DNA of 64,000 nucleotides from JACDAN01 sp963721345 (GCA_963721345.1 CAVRIT010000001.1:248001-312000); one strand, 5' to 3'; counted from the first letter of the stretch, positions 33,005 through 41,156 are shown. Translations and numbers: made by a program. Notes: generated by a model from the letters alone, not told the origin.

Positions 33005-33934
33005 TCAATACCCGTGAGCGTTCTTGTAGTTCTCGAACTCCTGCAGGCTGTCGGTGAAGAAGTGGTGCACCTTGTCCGGCTTGCGGACGAAGAAGAGGTA
33101 GTTCACGTCCGAGGGATGCGCTGCGGCCTGCATCGACGCGAGGCCGGGGCTCGCGATCGGCGTCGGGGTGAGACCGGGGATCCTCCGCGTGTTGTACGGG
33201 TTGTCCGACTCGAGGTGCGATTCCCGCAGCGACTCCGTTGCGGGGACGCCGAGCCCATAGCGCACCGTGGCGTCGATCCCGAGCGACATCCCAGACCGCA
33301 GCCGGTTGTAGATCACGGCGGCGACGAGCGGGCGCTCCTCGGGGGCGACGACCTCCTTCTCGATCAGCGACGCGATGATCAGCACGTCGTAGGAGCTCAG
33401 GTTCTTCGTCTTCGCGTAGCTCAGGTCCACCTTGGCCCAGTTCTTCTGGAACGCCGCCAGCTGGGAGTTGACGATCTGACGCGTGGTGGTCCGGGCGGTG
33501 TACTCGTACGTCGCCGGGAAGAGGAAGCCCTCGAGGTGCGGCGGCCTGCCCTCCGTAAGAAACTCGGGCGGGACCCGCGACGCGCCGTCCGTCAACGCGA
33601 GGTAGCGACTTGCCGAAAGCGGCGACCTGAAGCCGCACTCCCTGCGCGCCGCCCGCGCGTTCGTCGTGACCTTTGCGGCCATCTGCTCGCGGGTGAAGCC
33701 CTCCGGGAACGCGATGTTGCAGGTCTTCGGCCCGACGACCGGTGCCGGAGGCGGAGCGGCCTTCTCTTCGCTCCCTCCGAGGATCGCCCACGCCGAGCCG
33801 CCGAGCAGCGCGACGAGCGCGACGATGAACGCGAGCGCCAGGACGCGCCGCAGGACGATCCGCGAACGCGAGGTCCTTCGGTGGCGGCGCGGCGGCCGGT
33901 CCGGGCGGATCACGCGTGTCGGTTCTTCGACCAT
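33005..33934 (-). CDS. mltG: Membrane-anchored endolytic transglycosylase MltG
   Basis: 309 residues: cytoplasmic basic N-terminus (RPPRRHRRTSRSR), one transmembrane helix (VLALAFIVALVALLGGSAWA), then the YceG domain with FPEGFTREQMAAKV, LEGFLFPATYEY, YDVLIIASLIEKEVVAPEE (catalytic Glu), VIYNRLRSGMSLGIDATVRYGLG and YNTRRIPGLTPTPIASPG. It cuts nascent glycan strands. Overlaps ruvX by 25 nt; the alaS-ruvX-mltG-aroE order is widespread. A secreted short paralogue is at 21234-22046. Confidence 0.94.
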   Translation of the reverse strand: MVEEPTRVIRPDRPPRRHRRTSRSRIVLRRVLALAFIVALVALLGGSAWAILGGSEEKAAPPPAPVVGPKTCNIAFPEGFTREQMAAKVTTNARAARRECGFRSPLSASRYLALTDGASRVPPEFLTEGRPPHLEGFLFPATYEYTARTTTRQIVNSQLAAFQKNWAKVDLSYAKTKNLSSYDVLIIASLIEKEVVAPEERPLVAAVIYNRLRSGMSLGIDATVRYGLGVPATESLRESHLESDNPYNTRRIPGLTPTPIASPGLASMQAAAHPSDVNYLFFVRKPDKVHHFFTDSLQEFENYKNAHGY

Positions 33935-34296
33935 TCCAGGTAGCTCGTCAGCAGGTGGGCCGCAGCACGGGCGTCATCGTCGCCACCGGGCCCGGCGAGT
34001 GTCGTCGTGAAGCGCTCGTCGAACCGCTCGATTGGGACCTCGAGCACCGTCTCGAGCGCCGCCACGAACCGCTCCGTCTCCTGTGCTTGCGCTCCTCGTT
34101 CCCCCCGGAGGGTCAGAGGCAAACCCACGATCACGCGCTCCGCCTCCTCGGCTCGGACGAGTGCGGCGAGCTCCTCCAGCCCGCGCTCGCTGCCGGCGTC
34201 GCGCACGATCCGCAGCGGGCGGGCAAGGGTACCGGTGGGGTCCGAGACGGCGACGCCCGTCTTCGCCGACCCGTAGTCGAGCGCGAGGACCTTCAC
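33910..34296 (-). CDS. ruvX: Holliday-junction-resolvase-like/pre-16S rRNA nuclease YqgF
   Basis: 128 residues with the RNase H-like fold: VLALDYGSAKTGVAVSDPTG (catalytic Asp), VIVGLPLTLRGERGAQAQETERF (catalytic Glu region) and ERFTTTLA. Processes the 5' end of 16S rRNA in other bacteria. GTG 34296 overlaps the alaS stop as GTGA. Confidence 0.92.
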   Translation of the reverse strand: MKVLALDYGSAKTGVAVSDPTGTLARPLRIVRDAGSERGLEELAALVRAEEAERVIVGLPLTLRGERGAQAQETERFVAALETVLEVPIERFDERFTTTLAGPGGDDDARAAAHLLTSYLEWSKNRHA

Positions 34297-36800
34297 CCGA
34301 GCGCCGAGGCGATTTCGCCCTTCGCGACCTCGTATGCCTCCGCGAGCCCTTCCGGATTCTTGCCGCCGGCTTCCGCGAGGTCGGGACGCCCCCCTCCGCC
34401 GCCGCCGATCTTCTGCGCGGCCTTGCGCGCCACGGCCACGGCGTCGAGACCCTTGTCGACGAGCGCCCGGTCGAGGTTGACCACGAGGTAGGCCCGACCC
34501 TCGTCCACGGAGCCCAGGACGACGGCGTCCGCCTGCTTCGTCTGGCGGATCCTGTCGGAGAGGTCTTTGAGCTCCGACCCTTTGAGCGCCTCGACCTCGG
34601 CCACGACGATCCCGTTCGACTCTTCCCGGTAGTCGACCTCCGCTGCGGCGGCGTCCGGCTTGCGCGCGCCGCCCTTCTTGAGCTCCCGAATCTGCGAACG
34701 GAGCTCCTCGGCCTCCTCCGCGCGGGCACGGAGGAACGCCCATGCCTCGCCCGCTGTGACGGCCTCGATCCGGCGCGCGCCGGAGCCGACGGAGCCCTCC
34801 GAGAGGATCACGAACGGCCCGATCTCCGCGGTCGACCGCACGTGCGTGCCGCCGCACAACTCGCGCGAGTAGCCGTCGATCTCGACGACGCGCACCTCGT
34901 CGCCGTACTTCTCGCCAAACAGCATCATCGCGCCGAGCTTGCGAGCCTCGTCGATCGGCGTGACGAACGTCCTCACCGGGAGGTTCTGGAAGACCTTCTC
35001 GTTGACGAGGCGCTCGACCTCGTCGCGCTCCTCCGGCGCCAACCCCTTGTCGTAGGTGAAGTCGAAGCGCAGCTTGTCCGGGCGAACGGCCGAGCCGGCC
35101 TGCTTGACGCCTTCGCCGAGCACGTCCCGCAGCGCCTGGTGCAGCAGATGCGTCGCCGTGTGGTTCGCCATGGTGGGGAACCGGACCGACCACGGAACCA
35201 CCGCGCGAACTCGATCGCCCTCCTCAAAGCCCGCGCCGCGGAAGGTCAGCACCTGGTCGTCACCGACGCGCGTCGCGCGAAGGAGCTCCGCCCGGGCCCC
35301 GCTTCCCTCGTGCTCGATCAAGCCGAGGTCGGAGACCTGCCCGCCGCCCTCCGGGTAGAACGGCGAGCGCTCGAGCTTCGCCTGGAACGTCCCGTCCTCG
35401 AGCTCCTCGTAGGCCGTGATCGCCGTGAGCGTCTCCGTCGCCTCGTAGCCGACGAACTCCGACGGGCGCGAGCCGTCGAGCGCGATCGCCACCTCGGCGG
35501 TCTTCACCTTCGAGCGGGCGCGCTGCTCGGCCATCAGCCGCGTGAATTCCTCCTCGTCGACCGCGAGTCCCCGTTCGTGCGCCAGCTCCCGCGTCAGCTC
35601 GAGCGGGAACCCGTAGGTGTCGTGGAGCTTGAACGCGTCCTCGCCGGAGATGCGATCGGTCTGCGCGATCTCCTCGAACAGGCCCATCCCGCGCTCGAGC
35701 GTCTGTGAGAACCGCTCCTCCTCGCCGCGCAGCACCTCCTTGACTCGGTCGCGGTTCTCCTCGAGCTCCGGGTACCAGTAGGACATCTGGTCGGCGACGA
35801 CGTCGGAGATCCGCCAGAGGTCGGTGAGCCCGATCGCGCGCGCTTGCTGCACGGCTCGGCGGATCACGCGGCGCAGCACGTAACCGCGCCCCTCGTTGGA
35901 CGGCAGGACGCCGTCCGCGACGAGGAAGGTCATGCCGCGCCCGTGGTCGGCCATGATCCGGTGCGCCTTCGTCGCGCGCGCAGAGCTCTGCCAGCCGACG
36001 CCGCTCTCGGACTCGATCCAGTCCATGATCGCCTGGTAGCCGTCGGTTTCGTAGACCGAGATCACGCTTTGCTGGATCGCCGCGGTCCGCTCCAGGCCGA
36101 GGCCGGTGTCGATCACCGGTTTCGGCAGCGGAGTCAGCGTCCCGTCGGCGCCGAGGTCGAACTCCATGAAGACGAGATTCCAGAACTCGAGGTAGCGCTC
36201 GCAGGTGCAGCCGGGCGCGCAGTCGGGCCTGCCGCAGGACAGCTCTTCGCCGCGGTCGTAGTACATCTCGGAGCACGGCCCGCACGGGCCGGTCTCCCCC
36301 GCCTGCCAGAAGTTCTCGCTGCGCGGCAGCCCGACGATCCGGTCGCGCGGCTGGCCGACCTTCACCCATGCGTCGACTGCGACGTCGTCCTCGCCGAGCC
36401 CGAGCTCCGGGTCGCCGGCGAATACGGTCACCCAGAGGCAGTCGAGATCGATCCTCAGGTGCTCGGTGAGGAACTCCCAGGCGAGCTCGACGGCGCCTTC
36501 CTTGAAGTACTCGCCGATCGAGAAGTTGCCCATCATCTCGAAGAACGAGAGGTGGTAGCCGTCGAGGCCGACCTCGTCGATGTCGGTCGTCCGGAAGCAC
36601 TTCTGGTACGTGGTGAGCAGCGTCGCCGGTGGCGGCTTCTGGCCGAGGAAGTACGGCTTCAACGGCTGCATGCCGGCGCTGATCAGGAGCGTCGAGAGGT
36701 CCTCCGGCGGCGGGGTCAGCGGCGCCGAGGGCAGCCGCGTGTGCCCCTTCGGCTCGAAGTAGGTGAGGAAGCCCTCGCGGATCTCGGGCGTCGTGCGCAC
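34293..36800 (-). CDS. alaS: Alanyl-tRNA synthetase
   Basis: 835 residues from GTG 36800. Class II catalytic core starts TTPEIREGFLTYFEPKGHTRLPSAPL-type sequence (EIREGFLTYF; KGHTRLPSAPL), with CFRTTDIDEVG and FFEMMGNFSIG; ETGPCGPCSE and a CGRPDCAPGCTCER insertion follow. The editing domain has ANHTATHLLHQALRD (zinc site) and SRELCGGTHV. The C-terminus ends with a glycine-rich tail (KIGGGGGGRPDLAEAGGK). I take GTG 36800 rather than the upstream in-frame start because the family begins there and TAGAAT lies 7 nt before it. Confidence 0.95.
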   Translation of the reverse strand: MRTTPEIREGFLTYFEPKGHTRLPSAPLTPPPEDLSTLLISAGMQPLKPYFLGQKPPPATLLTTYQKCFRTTDIDEVGLDGYHLSFFEMMGNFSIGEYFKEGAVELAWEFLTEHLRIDLDCLWVTVFAGDPELGLGEDDVAVDAWVKVGQPRDRIVGLPRSENFWQAGETGPCGPCSEMYYDRGEELSCGRPDCAPGCTCERYLEFWNLVFMEFDLGADGTLTPLPKPVIDTGLGLERTAAIQQSVISVYETDGYQAIMDWIESESGVGWQSSARATKAHRIMADHGRGMTFLVADGVLPSNEGRGYVLRRVIRRAVQQARAIGLTDLWRISDVVADQMSYWYPELEENRDRVKEVLRGEEERFSQTLERGMGLFEEIAQTDRISGEDAFKLHDTYGFPLELTRELAHERGLAVDEEEFTRLMAEQRARSKVKTAEVAIALDGSRPSEFVGYEATETLTAITAYEELEDGTFQAKLERSPFYPEGGGQVSDLGLIEHEGSGARAELLRATRVGDDQVLTFRGAGFEEGDRVRAVVPWSVRFPTMANHTATHLLHQALRDVLGEGVKQAGSAVRPDKLRFDFTYDKGLAPEERDEVERLVNEKVFQNLPVRTFVTPIDEARKLGAMMLFGEKYGDEVRVVEIDGYSRELCGGTHVRSTAEIGPFVILSEGSVGSGARRIEAVTAGEAWAFLRARAEEAEELRSQIRELKKGGARKPDAAAAEVDYREESNGIVVAEVEALKGSELKDLSDRIRQTKQADAVVLGSVDEGRAYLVVNLDRALVDKGLDAVAVARKAAQKIGGGGGGRPDLAEAGGKNPEGLAEAYEVAKGEIASALG

Positions 36801-36807
36801 GCCGACG

Positions 36808-36813
36808 ATTCTA
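36808..36813 (-). promoter_or_regulatory. -10 element TAGAAT of alaS
   Basis: TAGAAT, 7-nt spacer CGTCGGC, GTG 36800; leaderless arrangement. The remaining sequence to the sigma-factor stop at 36950 contains no gene; GTGAAATTCGGC at 36833-36844 resembles the end of the dispersed repeat. Confidence 0.45.
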
Positions 36814-36949
36814 GGTGCGGGTCCCGGCGCCACCGGGTGAAATTCGGCGCACTTTCGGCACAGACACGCGCGCCGAACGGCGATACGATCGCCGCGGGGA
36901 GGAGGCAGGGTGCGCCTATGAAGAGGGCGCGGCCGCCGAGCGGCGCCTC

Positions 36950-37699
36950 CTACGCGACCTCGGACTCCTCCGCGATCTCCTCACGGATCTTCTCCAGCGA
37001 GCGGCGGATCAACCTCGAGACGTGCATCTGGGAGATGCCGATCTGCTCGGCGATCTGCGACTGCGTCAGCCCGCTGAAGAAGCGCAGGTGGAGGATCTTC
37101 CGCTCGCGCTGGTCGAGCACCTTGAAGCCCGGCGCGAGCACCGCCCGGTCCTCCGAGATCTCATACTCGTGCTCTTCCGTCCCGAGCGACTCGAGCGGGT
37201 CGATCTCGCCGTCCTCGTCCGATCCGCCCCCGCTGGACAGCGAAACGGACGTGTACGCGCGGCCGCTCTCGAGCGCCTCGAGCACCTGCTCCGGTTCGAC
37301 CCCGGCCGCCTTGGCGAGCTCCGGGATCGTCGGCGACCGCCCGAGCTGCACCGTGAGCTGCTCGATCAGCTTCGACACCTTCACGTTCAGCTCCTGGAGC
37401 CCGCGTGGCACCCGTACCGACCACCCCTTGTCGCGGAAGTGCCGCTTGATCTCGCCGATGATGTTCGGCGTCGCGTACGTCGTCAGCTCGACGCCGCGCT
37501 CGAGGTCGAAGCGGTCGATCGCCTTGATCAACCCGATCGCGCCGATCTGCACGAGGTCGTCCAACTGCTCGCCTCGGTAGGAGTAGCGGCGCGCGAGCGA
37601 GCGCACGAGCGACATGTACCGCTCGATCAGCACCTCGCGAGCCTGGAGGTCGCCGTCCTCGTGGTAGCGCCGTAAGAGGAGCTTGTCGTCGGCGGCCAT
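36950..37699 (-). CDS. SigB/SigF-type RNA polymerase sigma factor
   Basis: 249 residues of the stress/sporulation (group 3) sigma family. Region 2: RYMSLVRSLARRYSYRGEQLDDLVQIG then AIGLIKAIDRFDLERGVELTTYATPNIIGEIKRHFRDKGW (segments shown: QIGAIGLIKAIDRFDLERG; LTTYATPNIIGEIKRHF). Region 3: LGRSPTIPELAKAAGVEPEQ. Region 4 helix-turn-helix: LTQSQIAEQIGISQMHVSR. Preceded by the small gene at 37728-38108, which is a probable anti-sigma factor, as in rsbW-sigB pairs. ATG 37699 with GGAG upstream. Probably controls stress or developmental genes. Confidence 0.9.
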   Translation of the reverse strand: MAADDKLLLRRYHEDGDLQAREVLIERYMSLVRSLARRYSYRGEQLDDLVQIGAIGLIKAIDRFDLERGVELTTYATPNIIGEIKRHFRDKGWSVRVPRGLQELNVKVSKLIEQLTVQLGRSPTIPELAKAAGVEPEQVLEALESGRAYTSVSLSSGGGSDEDGEIDPLESLGTEEHEYEISEDRAVLAPGFKVLDQRERKILHLRFFSGLTQSQIAEQIGISQMHVSRLIRRSLEKIREEIAEESEVA

Positions 37700-37727
37700 C
37701 AGCGCTCCGTCCAGTCATGTCGCGGCA

Positions 37728-38108
37728 TTAGGCGGCTCTTTCGACTCGCTTGCGCAACTCGACCCAGCTGCCGTCGTCGCGCTCGGTGACGCCGTAGCCG
37801 TCGACCACCGCGTCGAGCAGCCGTCTCAGCGACAGGTCGTCGCCGGGCGCCCCTTCGAGCTCCGCGCGCAGGTCGCCGCCGCTGAACGGCCCGACCGACG
37901 CATGCAGCTCGCTGTCCGCGATGTCGAGCGCCACTGTCATCTCGTCCGCGCCGTCGCGCCGCTCCAGGAGCCCGTCGAGCACGAGCTCGAGCTCATCGAG
38001 GTTCTCGACGGTGACGTCGAGGCGCGTCGCGAGGCCCGCGAGGACGAGCCGGGCGACCGCGAAGAACGGCCGCTGGCGCGGCAGGGTGAGAGTGATCTTG
38101 TCGGTCAT
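37728..38108 (-). CDS. Probable anti-sigma factor (RsbW-like, degenerate ATP-binding site)
   Basis: 126 residues, directly upstream of the sigma gene. Overall layout resembles RsbW/SpoIIAB GHKL ATP-binding proteins: TLTLPRQRPFFAVARLVLAGLATRLDVTVENLDELELVLDG (beta strand, then two helices), then VALDIADSELHASVGPF as the glycine-poor sheet and LRRLLDAVVDGYGV. However, the N-box that should read E-x-x-x-N is ELVLDGLLERRDG with no Asn, and no G1/G2 boxes are evident. Thus it may bind the sigma factor without using ATP as phosphorylation switch. Position is the main support for the role. Confidence 0.6.
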   Translation of the reverse strand: MTDKITLTLPRQRPFFAVARLVLAGLATRLDVTVENLDELELVLDGLLERRDGADEMTVALDIADSELHASVGPFSGGDLRAELEGAPGDDLSLRRLLDAVVDGYGVTERDDGSWVELRKRVERAA

Positions 38109-38160
38109 GTGTGCGGCCTTCCTACTCAGAACGGCGCTGAGGGGCCTGGCGGTGCGGGGC

Positions 38161-39417
38161 CTAGGCCGCGGAGGACGTTACCCGTCCGGCTCCCACGACG
38201 GCGTCACCCTCGTACAGGACGGCCGTCTGACCCGTTGCGACGCCGAACGCCGGCTCGTCCAACCTGATCCGGAACCCTCGCGAGCCCGGCTCGACACGGC
38301 CGGAAACCGTCGGCGAGCGGTAGCGCAGCTTCACCTCGGCTTGCTCGACCGGCACGTGGAGCCTGCCCTCCGCGCGGATCGTCCGGCGCTCGAGCGATGC
38401 CCGCGGACCCACGACGACGCGGTTCTGGGCGGGGATCGTCTTCAGCGCATACAGCGGGGTCCCGGTCGCCACGCCGATTCCCTTCCGCTGGCCGGGCGTG
38501 AAGCCCCAGAACCCGCCGTGCACGCCGAGCAGGACGCCCCCCTCGTCGACGATCTCACCCTGCTCCGGCGAGAGACCGCGGCGCCCGAGGAACGCGCGGT
38601 AGTCGTCACCGCCGAGAAAGCAGGCCTCCTGGCTCTCGCTCCGCCCTGCTGCAGCAAGCCCGGCTTCGCGCGCCTGGGCCCGCGTCTGGTCCTTGGTCTG
38701 ATCACCGAGCGGGAACCAAAGCCGCCCGAGGACGCGGGGGTCGAGGCGAGCGAGCATGTAGGACTGATCCTTCGCAGGGTCGGAGCCGCGCGCGAGCAGC
38801 CGCCGGCCCCGGTGCTCGACGATCCGGGCGTAGTGGCCCGTGGCGAGCCGCGCCGCTCCGGCGCGCTTCGCGAAGTCGAGTAGCCGGCCGAAGCGGAAGA
38901 ACCCGTTGCAGCTGATGCACGGGTTCGGCGTCTCGCCCCGCGCGTAGCCGCGCACGAATGGCTCGACGATCGAACGGAGGAACTCCTCACGCGCGTCGAG
39001 CGTGACGTGCGGCAGGCCGAGCTCGTGACAGGTTCGCCGCGCCGCAAGGACGGACTCCGGCGAGCAGCACGCCCGCTCGGTGTCCGGCGCCTCCGGATCG
39101 AGCCAGAGCCTGAGCGTGACGCCGATCGCGCTCGGTCCTGCCCGCAGCAGCGTGACGGCGCTGTCCACGCCGCCGCTCATCGCGACGGCAACCCGCTCGG
39201 GGTCCCGCTCGGCGCGGAAGATCGGCCCGATCGCGTTCGCCAGCGCGTCGACGCTGAGCTCGTCCCCGCCGACCGCCGCGGCCTCCAGCAGCGTCAGCCC
39301 CTCGAGCGGCCGGTCGAGTCCCTCCGCGTCTGCGCTGACGATCCGGTCACGGTCAACCGAGACGCGAACGACTCGCCACTCGCGACCGCGCGATGAGTCT
39401 CCGACGAGCTCGATCAC
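38161..39417 (-). CDS. mnmA: tRNA-specific 2-thiouridylase with an extra N-terminal NifU/IscU-like domain
   Basis: 418 residues. From about residue 75 it is MnmA: VAVAMSGGVDSAVTLL (PP-loop, SGGVDS at 81-86), GETPNPCISCNGFFRFG (first catalytic Cys), ARLATGHYARI, KDQSYMLARL and SESQEACFLGG (second catalytic Cys). It thiolates U34 of tRNA. The first ~70 residues are not part of MnmA; the pattern RVSVDRDRIVSADAEGLDRP-LEGLTLLEAAAVGGDELS-LANAIG resembles the IscU/NifU fold but without the cluster cysteines. GTG start 39417 with TACGGT 6 nt upstream. Confidence 0.88.
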   Translation of the reverse strand: MIELVGDSSRGREWRVVRVSVDRDRIVSADAEGLDRPLEGLTLLEAAAVGGDELSVDALANAIGPIFRAERDPERVAVAMSGGVDSAVTLLRAGPSAIGVTLRLWLDPEAPDTERACCSPESVLAARRTCHELGLPHVTLDAREEFLRSIVEPFVRGYARGETPNPCISCNGFFRFGRLLDFAKRAGAARLATGHYARIVEHRGRRLLARGSDPAKDQSYMLARLDPRVLGRLWFPLGDQTKDQTRAQAREAGLAAAGRSESQEACFLGGDDYRAFLGRRGLSPEQGEIVDEGGVLLGVHGGFWGFTPGQRKGIGVATGTPLYALKTIPAQNRVVVGPRASLERRTIRAEGRLHVPVEQAEVKLRYRSPTVSGRVEPGSRGFRIRLDEPAFGVATGQTAVLYEGDAVVGAGRVTSSAA

Positions 39418-39423
39418 GAAATC

Positions 39424-39429
39424 ACCGTA
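39424..39429 (-). promoter_or_regulatory. -10 element TACGGT of mnmA
   Basis: TACGGT, 6-nt spacer GATTTC, GTG 39417. Upstream (39432-39450) is a GGAGCA/TGCTCC hairpin with an A-rich loop. Confidence 0.35.
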
Positions 39430-39478
39430 GCGGAGCAGAAAAAATGCTCCACCCTGCCGATGTCGCCACGCCTAGCGA

Positions 39479-39495
39479 ACCTGGTTGAACCAGGT
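39479..39495. repeat. 17-nt palindrome ACCTGGTT-G-AACCAGGT
   Basis: Perfect 8-bp inverted repeat in the 240-nt non-coding stretch between mnmA and the DPBB-type gene. This stretch otherwise holds a hairpin at 39432-39450 and the REP-like hairpin at 39627-39654; I see no convincing gene in it. Confidence 0.45.
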
Positions 39496-39626
39496 GGGTG
39501 CCAAGCCGCTCCGGGTTCTGAGGCCCGACGCGGACTCGAGCTCCCTTCGCGCGTGTGTTGGTTCACGTTTTGACGCGACGCCACGCACAGGGTCGAGCAG
39601 GCTCATCGTAGTCCCTTTTAAGGCTC

Positions 39627-39654
39627 GCGGTGCCAGGCTGAAGCCTGGCACCGC
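39627..39654. repeat. Orphan REP-like hairpin GCGGTGCCAGGC-TGAA-GCCTGGCACCGC
   Basis: Perfect 12-bp stem with a 4-nt loop. The arm GGTGCCAGGC is identical to the arm of the palindromes flanking the RAYT gene 12 kb away, so it is probably a full REP hairpin mobilised by that transposase. It lies 5 nt beyond the stop of the DPBB-type gene (39659) and could act as a terminator. Confidence 0.65.
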
Positions 39655-39658
39655 CACC

Positions 39659-40087
39659 TCATTGGGGGCTGGCGAAGCGCCACCGGATCGTCTCGCGGCC
39701 GCTGATTCCCAGCTCGCGGGCGAGCGACTCCGTCAGCCCGAACTGCACCGAAGCGTTGCCCGGGCCCCGCGCCACGACCTGCGTGAGAATCTCGGTCCGG
39801 CCGTAGCCGACGTAGATCTTGGCGCCGCACACGAGCACGGGGTGCGAGACGCCGAGGGTCGAGCGTTCCAGCACGTGGCCGCACGCCGTCGGCCGGCCGT
39901 ACGCGCGCGGCGCTTCGAGGCCGGCGAGCGCGCTGTACCAGCCGCCGCCCGGCGCCGGTACCGCCTGCGGAAGATTCCTCGGCGCGCGAGCGTCGCTCAT
40001 CTGCTCGCCGACGGCGAGAGCGACGACCACGCCGAGCAGCGTGACGGCGGCGAGCAGGAGCGCGCGCTGGGTCGGCGCGGAGCTCAT
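39659..40087 (-). CDS. Membrane-anchored RlpA-like double-psi beta-barrel protein
   Basis: 142 residues: one N-terminal transmembrane segment (ALLLAAVTLLGVVVALAVG), then a domain whose pattern fits the DPBB/RlpA family: RPTACGHVLERSTLGVSHPVLVCGAKIYVGYG (segments: TACGHVLERSTLGVSHPVLV; CGAKIYVGYG), VVARGPG and FGLTESLARELGISGRETIRW. RlpA-like proteins bind or cleave peptidoglycan; here the classical catalytic pair is not certain. ATG lies within the stop region of the proline-rich membrane gene upstream (4-nt overlap), so it is the last gene of that envelope cluster. Confidence 0.7.
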   Translation of the reverse strand: MSSAPTQRALLLAAVTLLGVVVALAVGEQMSDARAPRNLPQAVPAPGGGWYSALAGLEAPRAYGRPTACGHVLERSTLGVSHPVLVCGAKIYVGYGRTEILTQVVARGPGNASVQFGLTESLARELGISGRETIRWRFASPQ

Positions 40088-40830
40088 GTGGTCGATGCGG
40101 TCTCGCGCGCGAGCAGCGGGCCGAACGACTCGCGGACGAGCGCGTCGAACTCGATCGGCAGGTCGCCGTCGGCATTCGCGAACTCACGGAGATGGATGAG
40201 CAGGGCGTTCCGCTCTTCGCGGCGGGCGTCGTTCTCGGGCGCGTCCCGGACGGCCCGTTGGAGCTCCCAGACGTTCCACTCCCTCGCCGGCCCCGACACG
40301 GCCGGCGCAGGCTCCGGCTCGGGCGGCGGCGGAGGAGGAGGCGGCGGCGGGGCTGCCTTCGGCGGCGCCGGGCGGCGCATCACGCGCCGCTGCGGCTTGG
40401 GCTTCGGCTTCGGCGGTTCGGGCGGAAGCGGCGGCGGGCCGCTCGCCAGGATCGCCCTGGCGCTTCGCTCAGCGACGGCCGGCTCAGGCTCGGGCGTGGG
40501 TTCAGCTTCGGGTTCGGGTTCGGCCTCAGAAGCGGGTTCCGGCTCGGAGACTGACTCCGGCTCCGGCGAAGCCTCCTCGGCCCGAGGTGCCGCCCCGACT
40601 TCGATGCGTTCCACGTGCGGCGGCGGCATCGGCAGCGGCTCGGCGCCGGCGGCCTCGCGATCCCGGGCTGCCTCCTTTGCGCTTGCTCGTTCGAGCATCG
40701 CCACGAGGATCCAGGCGACGAGCATGACGACCCCGATCACAACCGGGTCGAACCGAGCGAGGCCGAGCCCCATCGCGACAAGGACGAGAAAGGCAGCCTC
40801 GCCCGCGAAGCGAACGCCGGCGGAGGGCAT
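40084..40830 (-). CDS. Membrane protein with long Pro/Glu-rich region
   Basis: 248 residues from ATG 40830 (TGATG overlap with the upstream gene). Two hydrophobic segments at the N-terminus (AAFLVLVAMGLGLARFDPVVIGVVMLVAWIL region) are followed by a low-complexity cytoplasmic region: Glu-Pro repeats (EPESVSEPEPASEAEPEPEA), a proline block and basic KPKPKPQRRVMRRP, ending in a folded C-terminal ~60 residues (EWNVWELQRAVRDAPENDAR...). The N-terminus is a paralogue of the 104-residue protein encoded just upstream. The function is unknown; the C-terminus may be an interaction domain. Confidence 0.75.
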   Translation of the reverse strand: MPSAGVRFAGEAAFLVLVAMGLGLARFDPVVIGVVMLVAWILVAMLERASAKEAARDREAAGAEPLPMPPPHVERIEVGAAPRAEEASPEPESVSEPEPASEAEPEPEAEPTPEPEPAVAERSARAILASGPPPLPPEPPKPKPKPQRRVMRRPAPPKAAPPPPPPPPPPEPEPAPAVSGPAREWNVWELQRAVRDAPENDARREERNALLIHLREFANADGDLPIEFDALVRESFGPLLARETASTT

Positions 40831-41144
40831 CAGGCGCCCTCCCCGCCGGCAGCCCGGCGGCGGCGCCAGAACCGCCCGCGCGGCTCCTCCGGCGGGCGGA
40901 TCGCCGTCACAGCCGCAGGCTCCTCGGTCACCTCGTCGGGCTCTACCGCGACGACGCGGCGGTGCGCTGCGGGAAAGCGCGGCCCCTCGGCCCAAACGGC
41001 GAGCTCGAAGAGGCAGATCAGCAGCCAGGCGAGGCCCATCACGCCGACGATCGCCGTCGCGCTCAGCTCCGCGACGCCCACCCCGACCGCGAGCGCGATC
41101 AGGAATGCGGCCTCGACCGCGAACCTCGGCCCGAGTCCCTGCAC
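40830..41144 (-). CDS. Small membrane protein paralogous to the N-terminus of its neighbour
   Basis: 104 residues: two hydrophobic segments (RFAVEAAFLIALAVGVGVAE and IVGVMGLAWLLICLFELAVW) and an acidic/basic tail (EEPRGRFWRRRRAAGGEGA). The pattern RFA-EAAFL-LA-G-G-A...VVMG-AW matches the first 50 residues of the next protein, so the pair arose by tandem duplication. Translationally coupled to it (TGATG). Lies 12 nt after the DivIVA-like gene. Confidence 0.7.
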   Translation of the reverse strand: MQGLGPRFAVEAAFLIALAVGVGVAELSATAIVGVMGLAWLLICLFELAVWAEGPRFPAAHRRVVAVEPDEVTEEPAAVTAIRPPEEPRGRFWRRRRAAGGEGA

Positions 41145-41156
41145 TATGGGGACAGG

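Noticed and set aside
36833..36844. Third copy of the dispersed palindromic repeat
   Set aside because: Only GTGAAATTCGGC plus a few flanking bases match; too short to call a copy.
39472..39606. 44-codon ORF on the minus strand between the RlpA-like gene and mnmA
   Set aside because: It has a weak purine stretch before the ATG but no recognisable features, lies in a palindrome-rich interval and its end runs through the 39479-39495 palindrome.
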